Origin: Xanthomonas massiliensis
GTDB lineage: Bacteria; Pseudomonadota; Gammaproteobacteria; Xanthomonadales; Xanthomonadaceae
Assembly: GCF_900018785.1 (NCBI RefSeq)
Contig: NZ_FCOY01000005.1
Coordinates: 124,001 to 188,000 of the forward strand
Length of the DNA stretch: 64,000 nucleotides
Direction of reading: 5' to 3'
The number at the start of each line of letters is the position of its first letter. Within the stretch, counting starts at the first letter, position 1. A model generated the notes under the pieces. That model saw only the letters and a program-made list of their open reading frames with translations, was not told the origin of the DNA and searched no databases. Shown here piece after piece: positions 41,507 through 49,949 of the stretch. The translations under genes and the position numbers were made by a program.

Positions 41507-43249
41507 TCAACGCGTTGCCGCCGGCGGGGGCAGGTCGGGGCGCGCGGCCATCATGCGCTCGCGCGTGGCCTTGAACGGGCTGTCCGGCGACCAGGCCGGC
41601 CACTGCCCGCCCGCGGCCAGTTCGCGCCCGACCGCATACAGCGCCTGCAGGTCCTCGACCACGCCATCGAGCTTCCACGTCGCCGGGTCGTACTCGTCGG
41701 CCGGGGAGTGGTAGCGCGCGGCGTAGGCCTGCGCGGCGCGGCGGCCGGCGGCCACGCCGCCCTCGCGCAGGTCCTCGCCGCCGTCGGCGTACAGCGCCGG
41801 TACCCCGGCCCTGGCGAAGCTGAAGTGGTCCGAGCGGAAATAGGCACCGTTCTGCGGGTCGGCCTCGCCATGCAGCACGCGCCCCTGCGCCCTGGCCGCG
41901 CGCCGGAGCAGGTCCTCCAGCTGCGAGCTGCCGTAGCCGACCACGGTCATGTCGCGCGCGCGCCCGGCCACCGACATGGCGTCGAGGTTGACGACCCCGG
42001 CGATCCGGTCCAGCGGGAAGGTGGGATGGGCGACGTAGTACTGCGAGCCGAGCAGCCCGGCTTCCTCCAGGGTCACCGCCAGGAACACCACCGAGCGTTG
42101 CGGCCGCGGCTGCTGGTGGGCGAAGGCGTCGGCGATCTCCAGGATCCCGGCCACGCCGGTGGCATTGTCGACCGCACCGTTGTAGATGGCGTCGCCGTCC
42201 TCGCCGGCGTGCCGCCCGAGGTGGTCCCAATGGGCCATGTACACCACGGCCTCGTCGGCGCGCGAGGTACCGGGCAGCACGCCGACCACGTTGCGCGACT
42301 TCTTCTCGGCCACGGTGCTTCTGAGGTCCACCGAGAAGCGCGCCTGCAGCGGCACCGGCCGGAAGCCGCGCCGGCCGGCGTCGCGGTAGGCCTGCTGCAG
42401 GTCCAGGCCGGCGTCGGCAAACAGCCGGCGCGCCGCGTCCTGGCTGAGCCAGCCCTGCACCGCCAGGCGCGGGGCGGGGTCGTCGGCCGTCGGCAGGTCG
42501 TATTGCGGGCCGGACCAGGAGCTGCGCACCACGTCCCAGTCGTAGCCGGCCCCGGGCGTGTCGTGGACGATCAGGGCGGCGGCGGCGTGGCGCCGCGCGG
42601 CCTCCTCGAACTTGTAGGTCCAGCGCCCGTAGTAGGTCATGCGCGCGCCGTCGAACAGGGTGTCCTGGCCGCTCTGGAAGCCGGGGTCGTTGACGAACAT
42701 CACCACGGTCTTGCCGGTCCAGTCCTGGTCGCCGTAGTCGTTCCAGCCGCGCTCGGGCGCGTCCACGCCGTAGCCGACGAACACCATCGGGCTGTCCGCC
42801 AGCTTCACCTCCGCCTTGCCGCTGCGCGTGCCCAGGATCACGTCGCTGCCGAACGCGAGCGGGCGCGCCTGCCCGTCGTCCGGGGTCACCACCGGCGCGG
42901 TCGCCGGGGCGGCGGTGGTCTCCACCATCGGCACGTCCTGGTACCAGCTGTCGCCATTGCCCGGCTGCAGGCCGATGCGCTGCATCTGGTCGCGGATGTA
43001 GGTGACGGTGCGGTCCTCGCCAGGGGTGCCGGGGCCGCGTCCCTCGAAGGCGTCCGAGGCCAGCGTCTGCACCAGCGCGCCGTAGCTGGCCGCATCGATG
43101 GTGCCGGTGAAATCCGGACCGGCCGGCACCGCCACCTCGCCGGCGGCCGGCGCCGTGCCGCCGGCATCGGCGCGCGCCGGCGCGCTTTCGCGCTTGCAGG
43201 CACCCAGGGCCGCCAGCAGCACCAGCACGGACAGGAGGGGGCGGGGCAT
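41507..43249 (-). CDS. Secreted M28-family metallopeptidase 2 (lipoprotein)
   Basis: 580 residues. Lipoprotein signal with lipobox LGAC, Cys18, then an Ala/Gly linker. Same order as M28 peptidase 1: PA-type insert (VFVGYGVDAPERGWNDYGDQ), then zinc-site motifs YMAHWDHLG, VDNATGVAG, TLEEAGLLGSQYY, NLDAM and SDHFSF. All ligands are present, so it should be active. Likely anchored to the outer membrane facing the periplasm or the outside. It differs from its paralogue in being lipidated and in sharing an operon with the 154-residue hypothetical. Confidence 0.92.
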   Translation of the reverse strand: MPRPLLSVLVLLAALGACKRESAPARADAGGTAPAAGEVAVPAGPDFTGTIDAASYGALVQTLASDAFEGRGPGTPGEDRTVTYIRDQMQRIGLQPGNGDSWYQDVPMVETTAAPATAPVVTPDDGQARPLAFGSDVILGTRSGKAEVKLADSPMVFVGYGVDAPERGWNDYGDQDWTGKTVVMFVNDPGFQSGQDTLFDGARMTYYGRWTYKFEEAARRHAAAALIVHDTPGAGYDWDVVRSSWSGPQYDLPTADDPAPRLAVQGWLSQDAARRLFADAGLDLQQAYRDAGRRGFRPVPLQARFSVDLRSTVAEKKSRNVVGVLPGTSRADEAVVYMAHWDHLGRHAGEDGDAIYNGAVDNATGVAGILEIADAFAHQQPRPQRSVVFLAVTLEEAGLLGSQYYVAHPTFPLDRIAGVVNLDAMSVAGRARDMTVVGYGSSQLEDLLRRAARAQGRVLHGEADPQNGAYFRSDHFSFARAGVPALYADGGEDLREGGVAAGRRAAQAYAARYHSPADEYDPATWKLDGVVEDLQALYAVGRELAAGGQWPAWSPDSPFKATRERMMAARPDLPPPAATR

Positions 43250-43313
43250 CGGTATTCCTCGGCGCGGACTGGCGCCGATTCTAGGCGCAGTCCCGCGCCT
43301 GCGCCGGCCCGGT

Positions 43314-43982
43314 TCAGTCGCGCGGGGCGGTATCGGTGTCGTAGATCTGCGGGCTGGCGCCGCTGACCTTGCCGACGCGCGCGCTGCGGTGCACGTACAG
43401 GGTGACCTCGCGCTCGAACTCCATCGGCCCGTCGACCACGGCGTCGGGGCCGATCACGATGCGCGGCCGGCGCACCGGCGCCAGCGAGAAATTGAAGCCG
43501 GGCTTGCTGACATGGATGCCGCCGTGCACCTGTGAGCCGATGCCCACGGTGATGTCGCCGTTGACCGTCTCCAGGCTGCCCTGCACCTGGGTGGCGACCA
43601 GGCCGATGCTGCCGTTGACGGTCTGCACGTCGCCGCCGACGCGGCTGCCGCGGTCGAGGAACACGCTGCCGTTGACGGTTTCCACGTCGCGCCCGACCTC
43701 GACACCGCGGCCGCCGCGGATGCTGCCGTTGACCGTGGACAGGTCGCGTGCCGACACGCGCTCGCCCAGGGTGATGCCGCCGTTGACGGTTTCCACGTCG
43801 CGCACCTGCGCGCCGTCCTCGACGCGGATCGCGCCGTTGACGGTGCCGAGATCGTCCTGGCGGGCGCCGGCGGCCACGTGGATGCTGCCGTTGACCTTGC
43901 TGATGTCCTCGGCGGCCTGCGCCGGGCCGACCAGGGACATGGCCAGCAACACGGGGAGGAGGAGGGGCTTCATGGATGCCAT
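43314..43982 (-). CDS. Exported TVNG-repeat beta-solenoid protein
   Basis: 222 residues with a signal peptide (MKPLLLPVLLAMSLVGPAQA; start at 43982 or, three codons in, 43973). The mature part is a run of about seven 18-20-residue repeats, each with a (T/K)VNG core: SKVNGSIHV, GTVNGAIRV, ETVNGGITL, STVNGSIRG, ETVNGSVFL, QTVNGSIGL, ETVNGDITV. This regular spacing predicts a right-handed beta-solenoid resembling bactofilin or DUF4097-like adhesin folds. A final strand region (RPRIVIGPDAVVDGPMEFER) caps it. Periplasmic location is expected; the function is unknown. Confidence 0.75.
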   Translation of the reverse strand: MASMKPLLLPVLLAMSLVGPAQAAEDISKVNGSIHVAAGARQDDLGTVNGAIRVEDGAQVRDVETVNGGITLGERVSARDLSTVNGSIRGGRGVEVGRDVETVNGSVFLDRGSRVGGDVQTVNGSIGLVATQVQGSLETVNGDITVGIGSQVHGGIHVSKPGFNFSLAPVRRPRIVIGPDAVVDGPMEFEREVTLYVHRSARVGKVSGASPQIYDTDTAPRD

Positions 43983-44020
43983 GACCTTGATATGGACACC
44001 GGTATCTGACCACCCTTGGC

Positions 44021-44026
44021 TACAAT
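44021..44026 (+). promoter_or_regulatory. Candidate -10 box of envC
   Basis: TACAAT at 44021-44026, 31 bases before the chosen GTG. It is the only AT-rich hexamer near the start. A clear -35 at 16-18 bases is lacking. Confidence 0.35.
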
Positions 44027-44057
44027 CCGCACCTGTCTTAAGTCATTGGACCGGACC

Positions 44058-45329
44058 GTGAGCCTTGCCGACGGCGGCTATCCTCGCCCCTGGACCGCCG
44101 CCCTGCCGGGGCGCGCGGCGGCGGCGCTGTTGCTGCTCGGCCTGCTCGGGCCGGTCGCGGCGCCCGCCCAGGATTCGGCGCGCGAGGCCGAGCAACGCCT
44201 GCAGAAGCTGCGCAGCGAGCTGAAGGACGTCGGCCGCGAGCGCCAGCAGATCGAGGGCCAGCGCGGCGAGGCCAGCCGCCAGTTGCGCGAGGCCGACGCC
44301 AAGGTGGCGCGCAGCAGCCGCGTGCTGGAGGACACCGGCCGTGCCCTGGCCAGCCAGCAGCAGGCGCTGCAGGAAGCCGAACAACGCCACCAGGCACTGC
44401 AGCAGCGCCTGGCGACGCAGCGGCGCGAACTGGCGCAGCTGCTGAACGGGGCCTACCGCGTGGGCAACGACGCGCCGCTCAAGCTGCTGCTGTCCCAGGA
44501 CAAGGTCGCCGATGCCAACCGCGTGCTGGCCTACCACCGCTACGTGCAGGCCGAGCGTGCGCGCCGCCTGCGGGCCCTGGAGGCCGACCTGCAGCAGCTG
44601 CGCCAGGCGCGCGAGGAGCTGGACCTGCGCACCCGCAGCCTGAGCCAGGCCCGGGCCGAGCAGCAGGCCCAGGCCCAGGCCCTGGCGCGCGAGCGCCAGC
44701 AGCGTGCGGGCCTGGTGGCCGAGCTGGACCAGCGCTACCAGGACCGGTCCGCACGCGAGCAGGCCCTGGGCCAGGACGCCAAGGCGCTGGAGAAGCTGCT
44801 GGCCAACCTGCGCGCCGCCGCCGCCCGGGCCGAGGCCGAGCGTCGTGCGGCCGCGCGCCGCGCCGCCGAGGCCGCTGCCGCCGCGGCGCGGAGCGGGCGC
44901 CCGGGCAAGGTGCCGCCCAAGGTGGTGGCCAACGCCCCGGCGCCGAAGGTGGGCGGCCTGGGCTGGCCGGTCAGCGGCCACCTGCTGGCCCGCTACGGCG
45001 GCCGCCTGCCCGATGGACGGACCAGCAGCGGCGTGCTGATCGCGGCCCCGGCCGGCACCGCGGTCACCGCGGTCGCCGACGGCACCGTGGTGTTCTCCGA
45101 CTGGATGACCGGCTACGGCAACATCCTCATCGTCGACCACGGCAACGGCTACATGAGCCTGTACGCGCACAACGACGCCCTGCTGCGCGAGGCCGGCACC
45201 AGCGTGCATCGCGGCGAGGCGGTGGCGCGGGTCGGCAATTCCGGCGGCCAGGGCGTGAGCGCGCTGTACTTCGAGCTGCGCCGCAACGGCCAGCCGGTGG
45301 ATCCCTCGTCCTGGCTGCAGCGGCGCTGA
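44058..45329 (+). CDS. envC: Murein hydrolase activator EnvC (degenerate LytM)
   Basis: 423 residues from the GTG at 44058; a TTG 42 bases upstream is a weaker choice since the signal peptide (AAAALLLLGLLGPVAAPAQD) is close to the GTG. Two long coiled-coil stretches (about residues 40-270) precede a C-terminal M23/LytM domain. The LytM zinc ligands are missing: the position of HxxxD reads SSGVLIAAPAG, and the HxH position reads SALYFELR. That is the pattern of EnvC, which does not cut murein but switches on amidases AmiA/AmiB at the septum. It stands next to ctpA, as in many gammaproteobacteria. Confidence 0.92.
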   Translation: MSLADGGYPRPWTAALPGRAAAALLLLGLLGPVAAPAQDSAREAEQRLQKLRSELKDVGRERQQIEGQRGEASRQLREADAKVARSSRVLEDTGRALASQQQALQEAEQRHQALQQRLATQRRELAQLLNGAYRVGNDAPLKLLLSQDKVADANRVLAYHRYVQAERARRLRALEADLQQLRQAREELDLRTRSLSQARAEQQAQAQALARERQQRAGLVAELDQRYQDRSAREQALGQDAKALEKLLANLRAAAARAEAERRAAARRAAEAAAAAARSGRPGKVPPKVVANAPAPKVGGLGWPVSGHLLARYGGRLPDGRTSSGVLIAAPAGTAVTAVADGTVVFSDWMTGYGNILIVDHGNGYMSLYAHNDALLREAGTSVHRGEAVARVGNSGGQGVSALYFELRRNGQPVDPSSWLQRR

Positions 45330-45375
45330 ACCCGCCGGTACCGGCGGTTCAACGCGGATTGTGGGCCGCTTCGCG

Positions 45376-45381
45376 CATAAT
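45376..45381 (+). promoter_or_regulatory. Candidate -10 box of ctpA
   Basis: CATAAT at 45376-45381, 25 bases before the ctpA ATG. No clear -35 nearby. Confidence 0.3.
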
Positions 45382-45406
45382 CGACCCTGACCCCACGGAG
45401 TGCCCC

Positions 45407-46771
45407 ATGCGTGTCGTTTCCTCCGCCGTGTGCCTGTTGCTCGCCCTCGCGCCGCAGGCGCTGTCCGCACAGCAGGCCGAGGCGCCGCCGGCAGCGGCGG
45501 CCGATGCCGCGCCGGGCGACGCCACCGCCGCCGAGGCCGCCGAGTCCAAGGTGCCGCTGGAGGAGATCCGCCGCTTCGTTGCCGTGTACAACGCGGTCAA
45601 GCAGGCCTACGTGGACCCGGTGGACGACCACAAGCTGATGCAATCGGCGGTGCGCGGCCTGCTCTCGGACCTGGACCCGCACAGCACCTACTTCGACAAG
45701 GAGGACGCCGAGGCCTTCGACGAGCAGGCCACCGGCGCCTACGACGGCATCGGCGTGGAGCTGCAGCAGCAGCCGGACAACACCCTCAAGGTCATCGCGC
45801 CGATCGACGACACCCCGGCCGCGCGCGCCGGCATCCGCGCCGGCGACGTGATCGTGGCCATCGACGGCAAGCCGATCGCCAACGTCGACGGCATGGAGCC
45901 GCTGCGCGGCAAGTCCGGCACCCAGGTGGTGCTCACCCTGACCCGCCAGGGCCGCGACAAGCCCTTCGACGTGACCGTCAAGCGCGAGACCATCCGCGTC
46001 ACCAGCGTGCGCAGCCGCATGCTCGAGCCGGGCTACGGCTACGTGCGCATCAGCACCTTCCAGGCCGACACCGGCAACGATTTCGGCAAGAACGTGGCCC
46101 AGCTGCAGGCCCAGGCCGGCGGGCACCTGCGCGGCCTGGTGCTGGACCTGCGCTCCAACCCGGGCGGCCTGCTCACCGCGGCCGTGCAGGTGGCCGACGA
46201 CCTGCTCGACCGCGGCACGATCGTGACCACCCGCGGGCGCATCGCGGTCAGCGACACCGAGTTCGATGCCACCGCCGGGGACATCCTCGACGGCGCGCCG
46301 GTGGTGGTCCTGGTCGATGCCGGTTCGGCCAGCGCGGCCGAGGTGCTGGCCGCTGCGCTGCACGACAACCACCGCGCGCGCCTGCTCGGCAGCCGCACCT
46401 TTGGCAAGGGGTCGGTGCAGACCGTGCTGCCGCTGGACAACGGCGACTCGGTCAAGCTCACCACGGCGCGCTACTACACGCCCAGCGGCAAGTCGATCCA
46501 GGCCGCGGGCATCGTCCCGGACGTGGTGCTCAAGCCCGACCACGTCGATCCCGAGGAGAGCGAGGCGCTGGCCGACTACAGCGAGGCCTCGCTGCCGGGC
46601 CACCTGCGCGGCGACGCCGAGGGCGATGGCGGCTATGCCCCCGGCGACGTGCTGCCGGGCGACGGCCCGATCACCGCGGCCCTGGCCGAGCTCAAGCACC
46701 CGGGCGCGACGGCGCGCCCGGCGGCCACCGCGCCGGCGGGCAAGGCGCGCAGGCCAGCCCCCGCGAAGTAG
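45407..46771 (+). CDS. ctpA: S41-family C-terminal processing protease (CtpA-type)
   Basis: 454 residues. The ATG at 45407 follows CACGGAG and opens a signal peptide (MRVVSSAVCLLLALAPQALS). The S41 N-terminal helix region precedes a PDZ domain (about residues 110-190: YDGIGVELQQQPDNTLKVIA). The protease core has the catalytic Ser in VDAGSASAAEVLAAAL and the Lys of the Ser-Lys dyad in SRTFGKGSVQTVLPLDNGDS. Ala-rich C-terminal tail. CtpA-type proteases trim envelope proteins including peptidoglycan hydrolases, so the pairing with envC fits cell-wall control. It starts 77 bases after envC. Confidence 0.95.
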   Translation: MRVVSSAVCLLLALAPQALSAQQAEAPPAAAADAAPGDATAAEAAESKVPLEEIRRFVAVYNAVKQAYVDPVDDHKLMQSAVRGLLSDLDPHSTYFDKEDAEAFDEQATGAYDGIGVELQQQPDNTLKVIAPIDDTPAARAGIRAGDVIVAIDGKPIANVDGMEPLRGKSGTQVVLTLTRQGRDKPFDVTVKRETIRVTSVRSRMLEPGYGYVRISTFQADTGNDFGKNVAQLQAQAGGHLRGLVLDLRSNPGGLLTAAVQVADDLLDRGTIVTTRGRIAVSDTEFDATAGDILDGAPVVVLVDAGSASAAEVLAAALHDNHRARLLGSRTFGKGSVQTVLPLDNGDSVKLTTARYYTPSGKSIQAAGIVPDVVLKPDHVDPEESEALADYSEASLPGHLRGDAEGDGGYAPGDVLPGDGPITAALAELKHPGATARPAATAPAGKARRPAPAK

Positions 46772-47183
46772 GCCGTTCCTGAGGGATCGGCGGCCGCGGC
46801 CCCGAAGGCGGCGCCCCATTGGCCGCCAGTGGCCGGCGGTCCCGCAGGGCCACTGGCGGGGGCGGAGGCGCACCGCGGGGAACTGCCCGGTACCGTTGCG
46901 CCTCCGTCCGGCCGGGCCGCGTGCGGGCGCGTGCGTTTCCGCTGCCGGCCGCGCCGGCGCCGCACGTGGTCGTATCCCGCAGGGCAGGGGAGAAGGAGGC
47001 CGATGCCCCGGGGTGAAGGGACGTTCCCGCCCGGCCGCGCCTCCCGGCGATAGCCGTCCGCGCCGCCGGTCAGGTCAGGCTAGCGTGATTGCCGGCGCGT
47101 CCCTCGCGTGTGCCGGCGCTTGGCAGGCGCCATACACCTGCCTGTGCGGGCAGGAGCGAGAGGCACGGGCCTTCGCAGCGCCC
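46772..47183. other. Gene-free stretch between ctpA and DUF1820 gene
   Basis: 412 bases, convergent intergenic region. No supported gene. It holds one long inverted repeat (listed separately) and otherwise nothing I can name. Confidence 0.5.
46823..46859. repeat. 12-bp inverted repeat after ctpA
   Basis: CCGCCAGTGGCC (46823-46834) and GGCCACTGGCGG (46848-46859) are perfect inverted copies with a 13-base loop, 52 bases after the ctpA stop. No T-run on either side. Looks like a REP-style palindrome or a stabilising 3' hairpin. Confidence 0.55.
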
Positions 47184-47507
47184 TCAGCGCGGCCGCGACG
47201 GCATCGGGAACGGGGTGACCACCTTCTCGCCGCTGGCGGCATCGCGGATCGCGGACTGGCCCTTCTTCTCCACTTCCTCGATGCGCACGATGCTCTGCAT
47301 CGGCAGGTGCAGGACCTTGGTGTTGCCGAATTCCTCGCGCAGGCGCTCCTCGGTGGGATCGACCACCACGCCGTCGTGGACGTCGAACACCAGTTCGGAC
47401 ACCTCGTTGAATCCCCACAGCGCGCTGCTGCCCACGTGGCGGGCGTACAGCTCGTACACCTTGCCGTGGTTGAGGAATGTGATCTTGTAGAGCGTCTTGT
47501 CTGACAT
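47184..47507 (-). CDS. DUF1820 family protein
   Basis: 107 residues, ATG at 47507 (MSDKTLYKITFLNHGKVYEL). The whole length matches DUF1820: ARHVGSSALWGFNEVSELVF, then VVDPTEERLREEFGNTKVLH and IVRIEEVEKKGQSAIRD, with a Pro-rich end. Members are small cytosolic proteins of unknown function found widely in gamma- and betaproteobacteria. It follows the rhomboid gene by 44 bases on the same strand. Confidence 0.9.
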   Translation of the reverse strand: MSDKTLYKITFLNHGKVYELYARHVGSSALWGFNEVSELVFDVHDGVVVDPTEERLREEFGNTKVLHLPMQSIVRIEEVEKKGQSAIRDAASGEKVVTPFPMPSRPR

Positions 47508-47551
47508 GGTGCGCAGTATATGGGGGCGCCGCGCGGCCTCGAAAAGGGGCC

Positions 47552-48250
47552 TCAGTAGCCGTACTGGCGGCGCATGCGCCGGGCGATCGCCGCGTGCACG
47601 TACAGGCCGTAGGCCACGCCGAACACGAAGCCGGCCACGTGCGCCGACCAGGCCACCTTGCCGAAGGCCGGCCCGATGTAGGCGAACACGACCTGCAGCA
47701 ACGCCCACACGCCGATCAGCAGCGACGCCGGCACCCGCACGAACTGCAGGAACAGGCCCAGCGGCACCACCACGCCCAGCCGCGCCCCCGGGAACAGCGC
47801 CAGGTAGGCCCCGATCAGCGCCGACACCGCGCCGCTGGCGCCGATGATGACCTGGTCCGGCGCGCCGATGGCCAGCAGCGCCACGACGTTGGAGAACGCG
47901 CCGCCGCACAGGAACAGCAGCAGCATCCGCCATGGCCCCAGCATGCGCTCGGCGGGCAGGCCGAAGATCAGCAGGAACACCAGGTTGCCCAGCAGGTGCG
48001 ACCAGCTCGCATGCAGGAACAGCGCGGTGAACAGGCGCAGCACGCTGCCGTCGCGCAGCATGGCCAGCCAGTCGCGGGCATGGCCGATGCCGCCGGACAG
48101 GGCACCCCAGTCCATCCACAGGGAATTGCGCGCCTCGGCCGGGCGGCTGATCGACCACAGGAACGCCAGCCACATCGCCGCGAACAGCAACGGCGTGGCC
48201 CAGCGCACGGGCGGACGCTTGCGCGAGGGGATGGAGACGAACATGTCCAT
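47552..48250 (-). CDS. Rhomboid intramembrane serine protease
   Basis: 232 residues with six membrane helices. Catalytic Ser139 lies in IIGASGAVSALIGAY, and His204 in WSAHVAGFVFGVAYG. The oxyanion-site His85 and Asn89 are in HASWSHLLGNLVFL. All are as in GlpG-type rhomboids, which cut single-span membrane proteins inside the bilayer. The N-terminus is short, lacking the GlpG cytosolic domain. Start could be either Met1 (48250) or Met3 (48244). Confidence 0.93.
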   Translation of the reverse strand: MDMFVSIPSRKRPPVRWATPLLFAAMWLAFLWSISRPAEARNSLWMDWGALSGGIGHARDWLAMLRDGSVLRLFTALFLHASWSHLLGNLVFLLIFGLPAERMLGPWRMLLLFLCGGAFSNVVALLAIGAPDQVIIGASGAVSALIGAYLALFPGARLGVVVPLGLFLQFVRVPASLLIGVWALLQVVFAYIGPAFGKVAWSAHVAGFVFGVAYGLYVHAAIARRMRRQYGY

Positions 48251-48310
48251 AGCTTGCCCGAGCGGTTGTGAATAGAATCGCCGGCCCGCCGCATAAGACC
48301 AAGGTCGTTA

Positions 48311-48338
48311 TTGGCGGGTTAAACGGCATGGCTATACT
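48311..48338 (+). promoter_or_regulatory. Sigma-70-type promoter of the FadL-type porin gene
   Basis: TTGGCG (48311-48316), 16-base spacer, TATACT (48333-48338). It lies 112 bases upstream of the ATG, leaving a long 5' leader. Best-looking promoter in the window. Confidence 0.55.
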
Positions 48339-48450
48339 GCATACGCCGTCGTATGTCGGGAGGGGACTCCGGCGCGTGCGACCGCCGTGCAGCAGGCGGC
48401 CGCATGCAGACGCGCACAGGCCAATTTCGCTTAACCGGAGAGTTTGAGAC

Positions 48451-49791
48451 ATGCACAACGCATCCCGTTTCGTCCGCATCACTGCGGTGTCCGCCGGTGT
48501 CGCCGCCGCGCTGGCCTTCGGCCAGGCCTACGGCGCGGCCTTCCAGCTGAAGGAAAACAGCGCCAAGGGCCTGGGCCGCGCCTTCGCCGGTTCCGCCAGC
48601 GCCCCGGACGACGCCTCCATCATCGCCAACAACGCCGCCGGCATGCGCCTGCTGGACGGCAGCCAGTTCCAGTTCGACGTCAGCGCGATCAGCTTCGGCG
48701 CCAAGTACCACGGCGACGGCGGCCAGTACGTCACCGGCCAGCCGATCTCCGGCGGCAACGGCGGCAACGCGGGCACCACCGCGCCGGTGCCGGCCGCGTA
48801 CTTCCACCTGCCGTTCGGCGAGAACAACAACATGCACTTCGGTGCCTCGCTGACCGTGCCGTACGGCTTCAAGACCGAGTACGACAAGCACTGGACCGGC
48901 CGCTACCACGGCATCAAGACCGAGCTGCAGGCCGTCGATGCGGCGCTGGCGTTCTCCTACGACGTCAACCCGTACGTGTCCTTCGGCGGCAGCGTGTTCG
49001 CCGAGCGCCTGGACGTGGACCTGAGCAGCGCCATGGACCTGGGCACCGCGCTGTACGGCAAGGTGCCGGGCTTCACCCCGGGCTCGGCCGACGCGTTCAA
49101 CCGGATCAAGGCGCACAACACCGAGGTCGGCTACACCCTGGGTGCGCTGTTCACCATCGTGGACGGCACCAACTTCGGCCTGAGCTACCGCTCGCAGGTC
49201 AAGCACAAGATCGACGACGGTACCGCCCGCTTCAGTGCCGAGACCACCGCCGGCACCCAGGCGCTGGCCGTGCTGCAGTCGCAGGGCCTGTTCGTGGATT
49301 CCAAGGGCCGTGCCAACATCATCCTGCCGGCGTCGGCGACGGCCAGCTTCACCCACCGCGTCAACGAGCGCTGGACGGTGATGGCCGATGTCTCGCGCAC
49401 GGCGTGGTCCAAGTTCGACCAGGTGCTGGTCCAGCTCGATTCCGGGCAGACCCTGCCGCTGGCGTTCAACTACCGCGACACCACCTTCGTGTCGATCGGC
49501 AGCGACTACCGCCTGAGCGACACCCTGACCCTGCGCGGCGGCCTGGCCCTGGACCAGACCCCGACCACCGATGCCCACCGCGACGTGCGCGTGCCCGACA
49601 CCAGCCGCAAGTGGCTGTCGCTGGGCCTGAGCTGGGCGCCGTCGGAGAAGGCCGAGTACAGCGTGGGCTACACCCACCTGTTCACCCGCGATCCGAAGAT
49701 CGACCTGACCTCGGCCTACGCGACCACGCTGGCCGGCAGCTACGACGTCACCGGCGACGTGCTGGCGCTGGCGGTCAAGTACAAGTTCTGA
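48451..49791 (+). CDS. FadL-family outer-membrane transport protein
   Basis: 446 residues. Signal peptide ends near AYGAA; the mature N-terminus FQLKENSAKGLGRAFAGSAS with NNAAGM is the conserved plug (hatch) of the FadL/TodX family. A beta-barrel of alternating amphipathic strands follows and ends in a terminal aromatic (KYKF), the outer-membrane assembly signal. FadL proteins let long-chain fatty acids or other hydrophobic compounds diffuse laterally into the outer membrane. It is monocistronic, with its own promoter and a strong terminator. Confidence 0.94.
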   Translation: MHNASRFVRITAVSAGVAAALAFGQAYGAAFQLKENSAKGLGRAFAGSASAPDDASIIANNAAGMRLLDGSQFQFDVSAISFGAKYHGDGGQYVTGQPISGGNGGNAGTTAPVPAAYFHLPFGENNNMHFGASLTVPYGFKTEYDKHWTGRYHGIKTELQAVDAALAFSYDVNPYVSFGGSVFAERLDVDLSSAMDLGTALYGKVPGFTPGSADAFNRIKAHNTEVGYTLGALFTIVDGTNFGLSYRSQVKHKIDDGTARFSAETTAGTQALAVLQSQGLFVDSKGRANIILPASATASFTHRVNERWTVMADVSRTAWSKFDQVLVQLDSGQTLPLAFNYRDTTFVSIGSDYRLSDTLTLRGGLALDQTPTTDAHRDVRVPDTSRKWLSLGLSWAPSEKAEYSVGYTHLFTRDPKIDLTSAYATTLAGSYDVTGDVLALAVKYKF

Positions 49792-49820
49792 TCGCCGCCC
49801 CGCGCACGCAATGCAACGGC

Positions 49821-49853
49821 AAGGCCCCGCCCCGGCGGGGCCTTCGCTTTTTT
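49821..49853 (+). terminator. Rho-independent terminator of the FadL-type gene
   Basis: AAGGCCCCGC (49821-49830) and GCGGGGCCTT (49835-49844) form a 10-bp stem with a 4-base loop, followed by CGC and a run of T at 49848-49853. Confidence 0.93.
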
Positions 49854-49949
49854 GGGGCCTCTGCGGGCATATCGCCGGATCTGCCCGCGCTCCTGCCGCT
49901 ACTCCCGGCGGCCTCGCGTTCTATGGACTTCCCGCGGCGTAGCGCCGGC

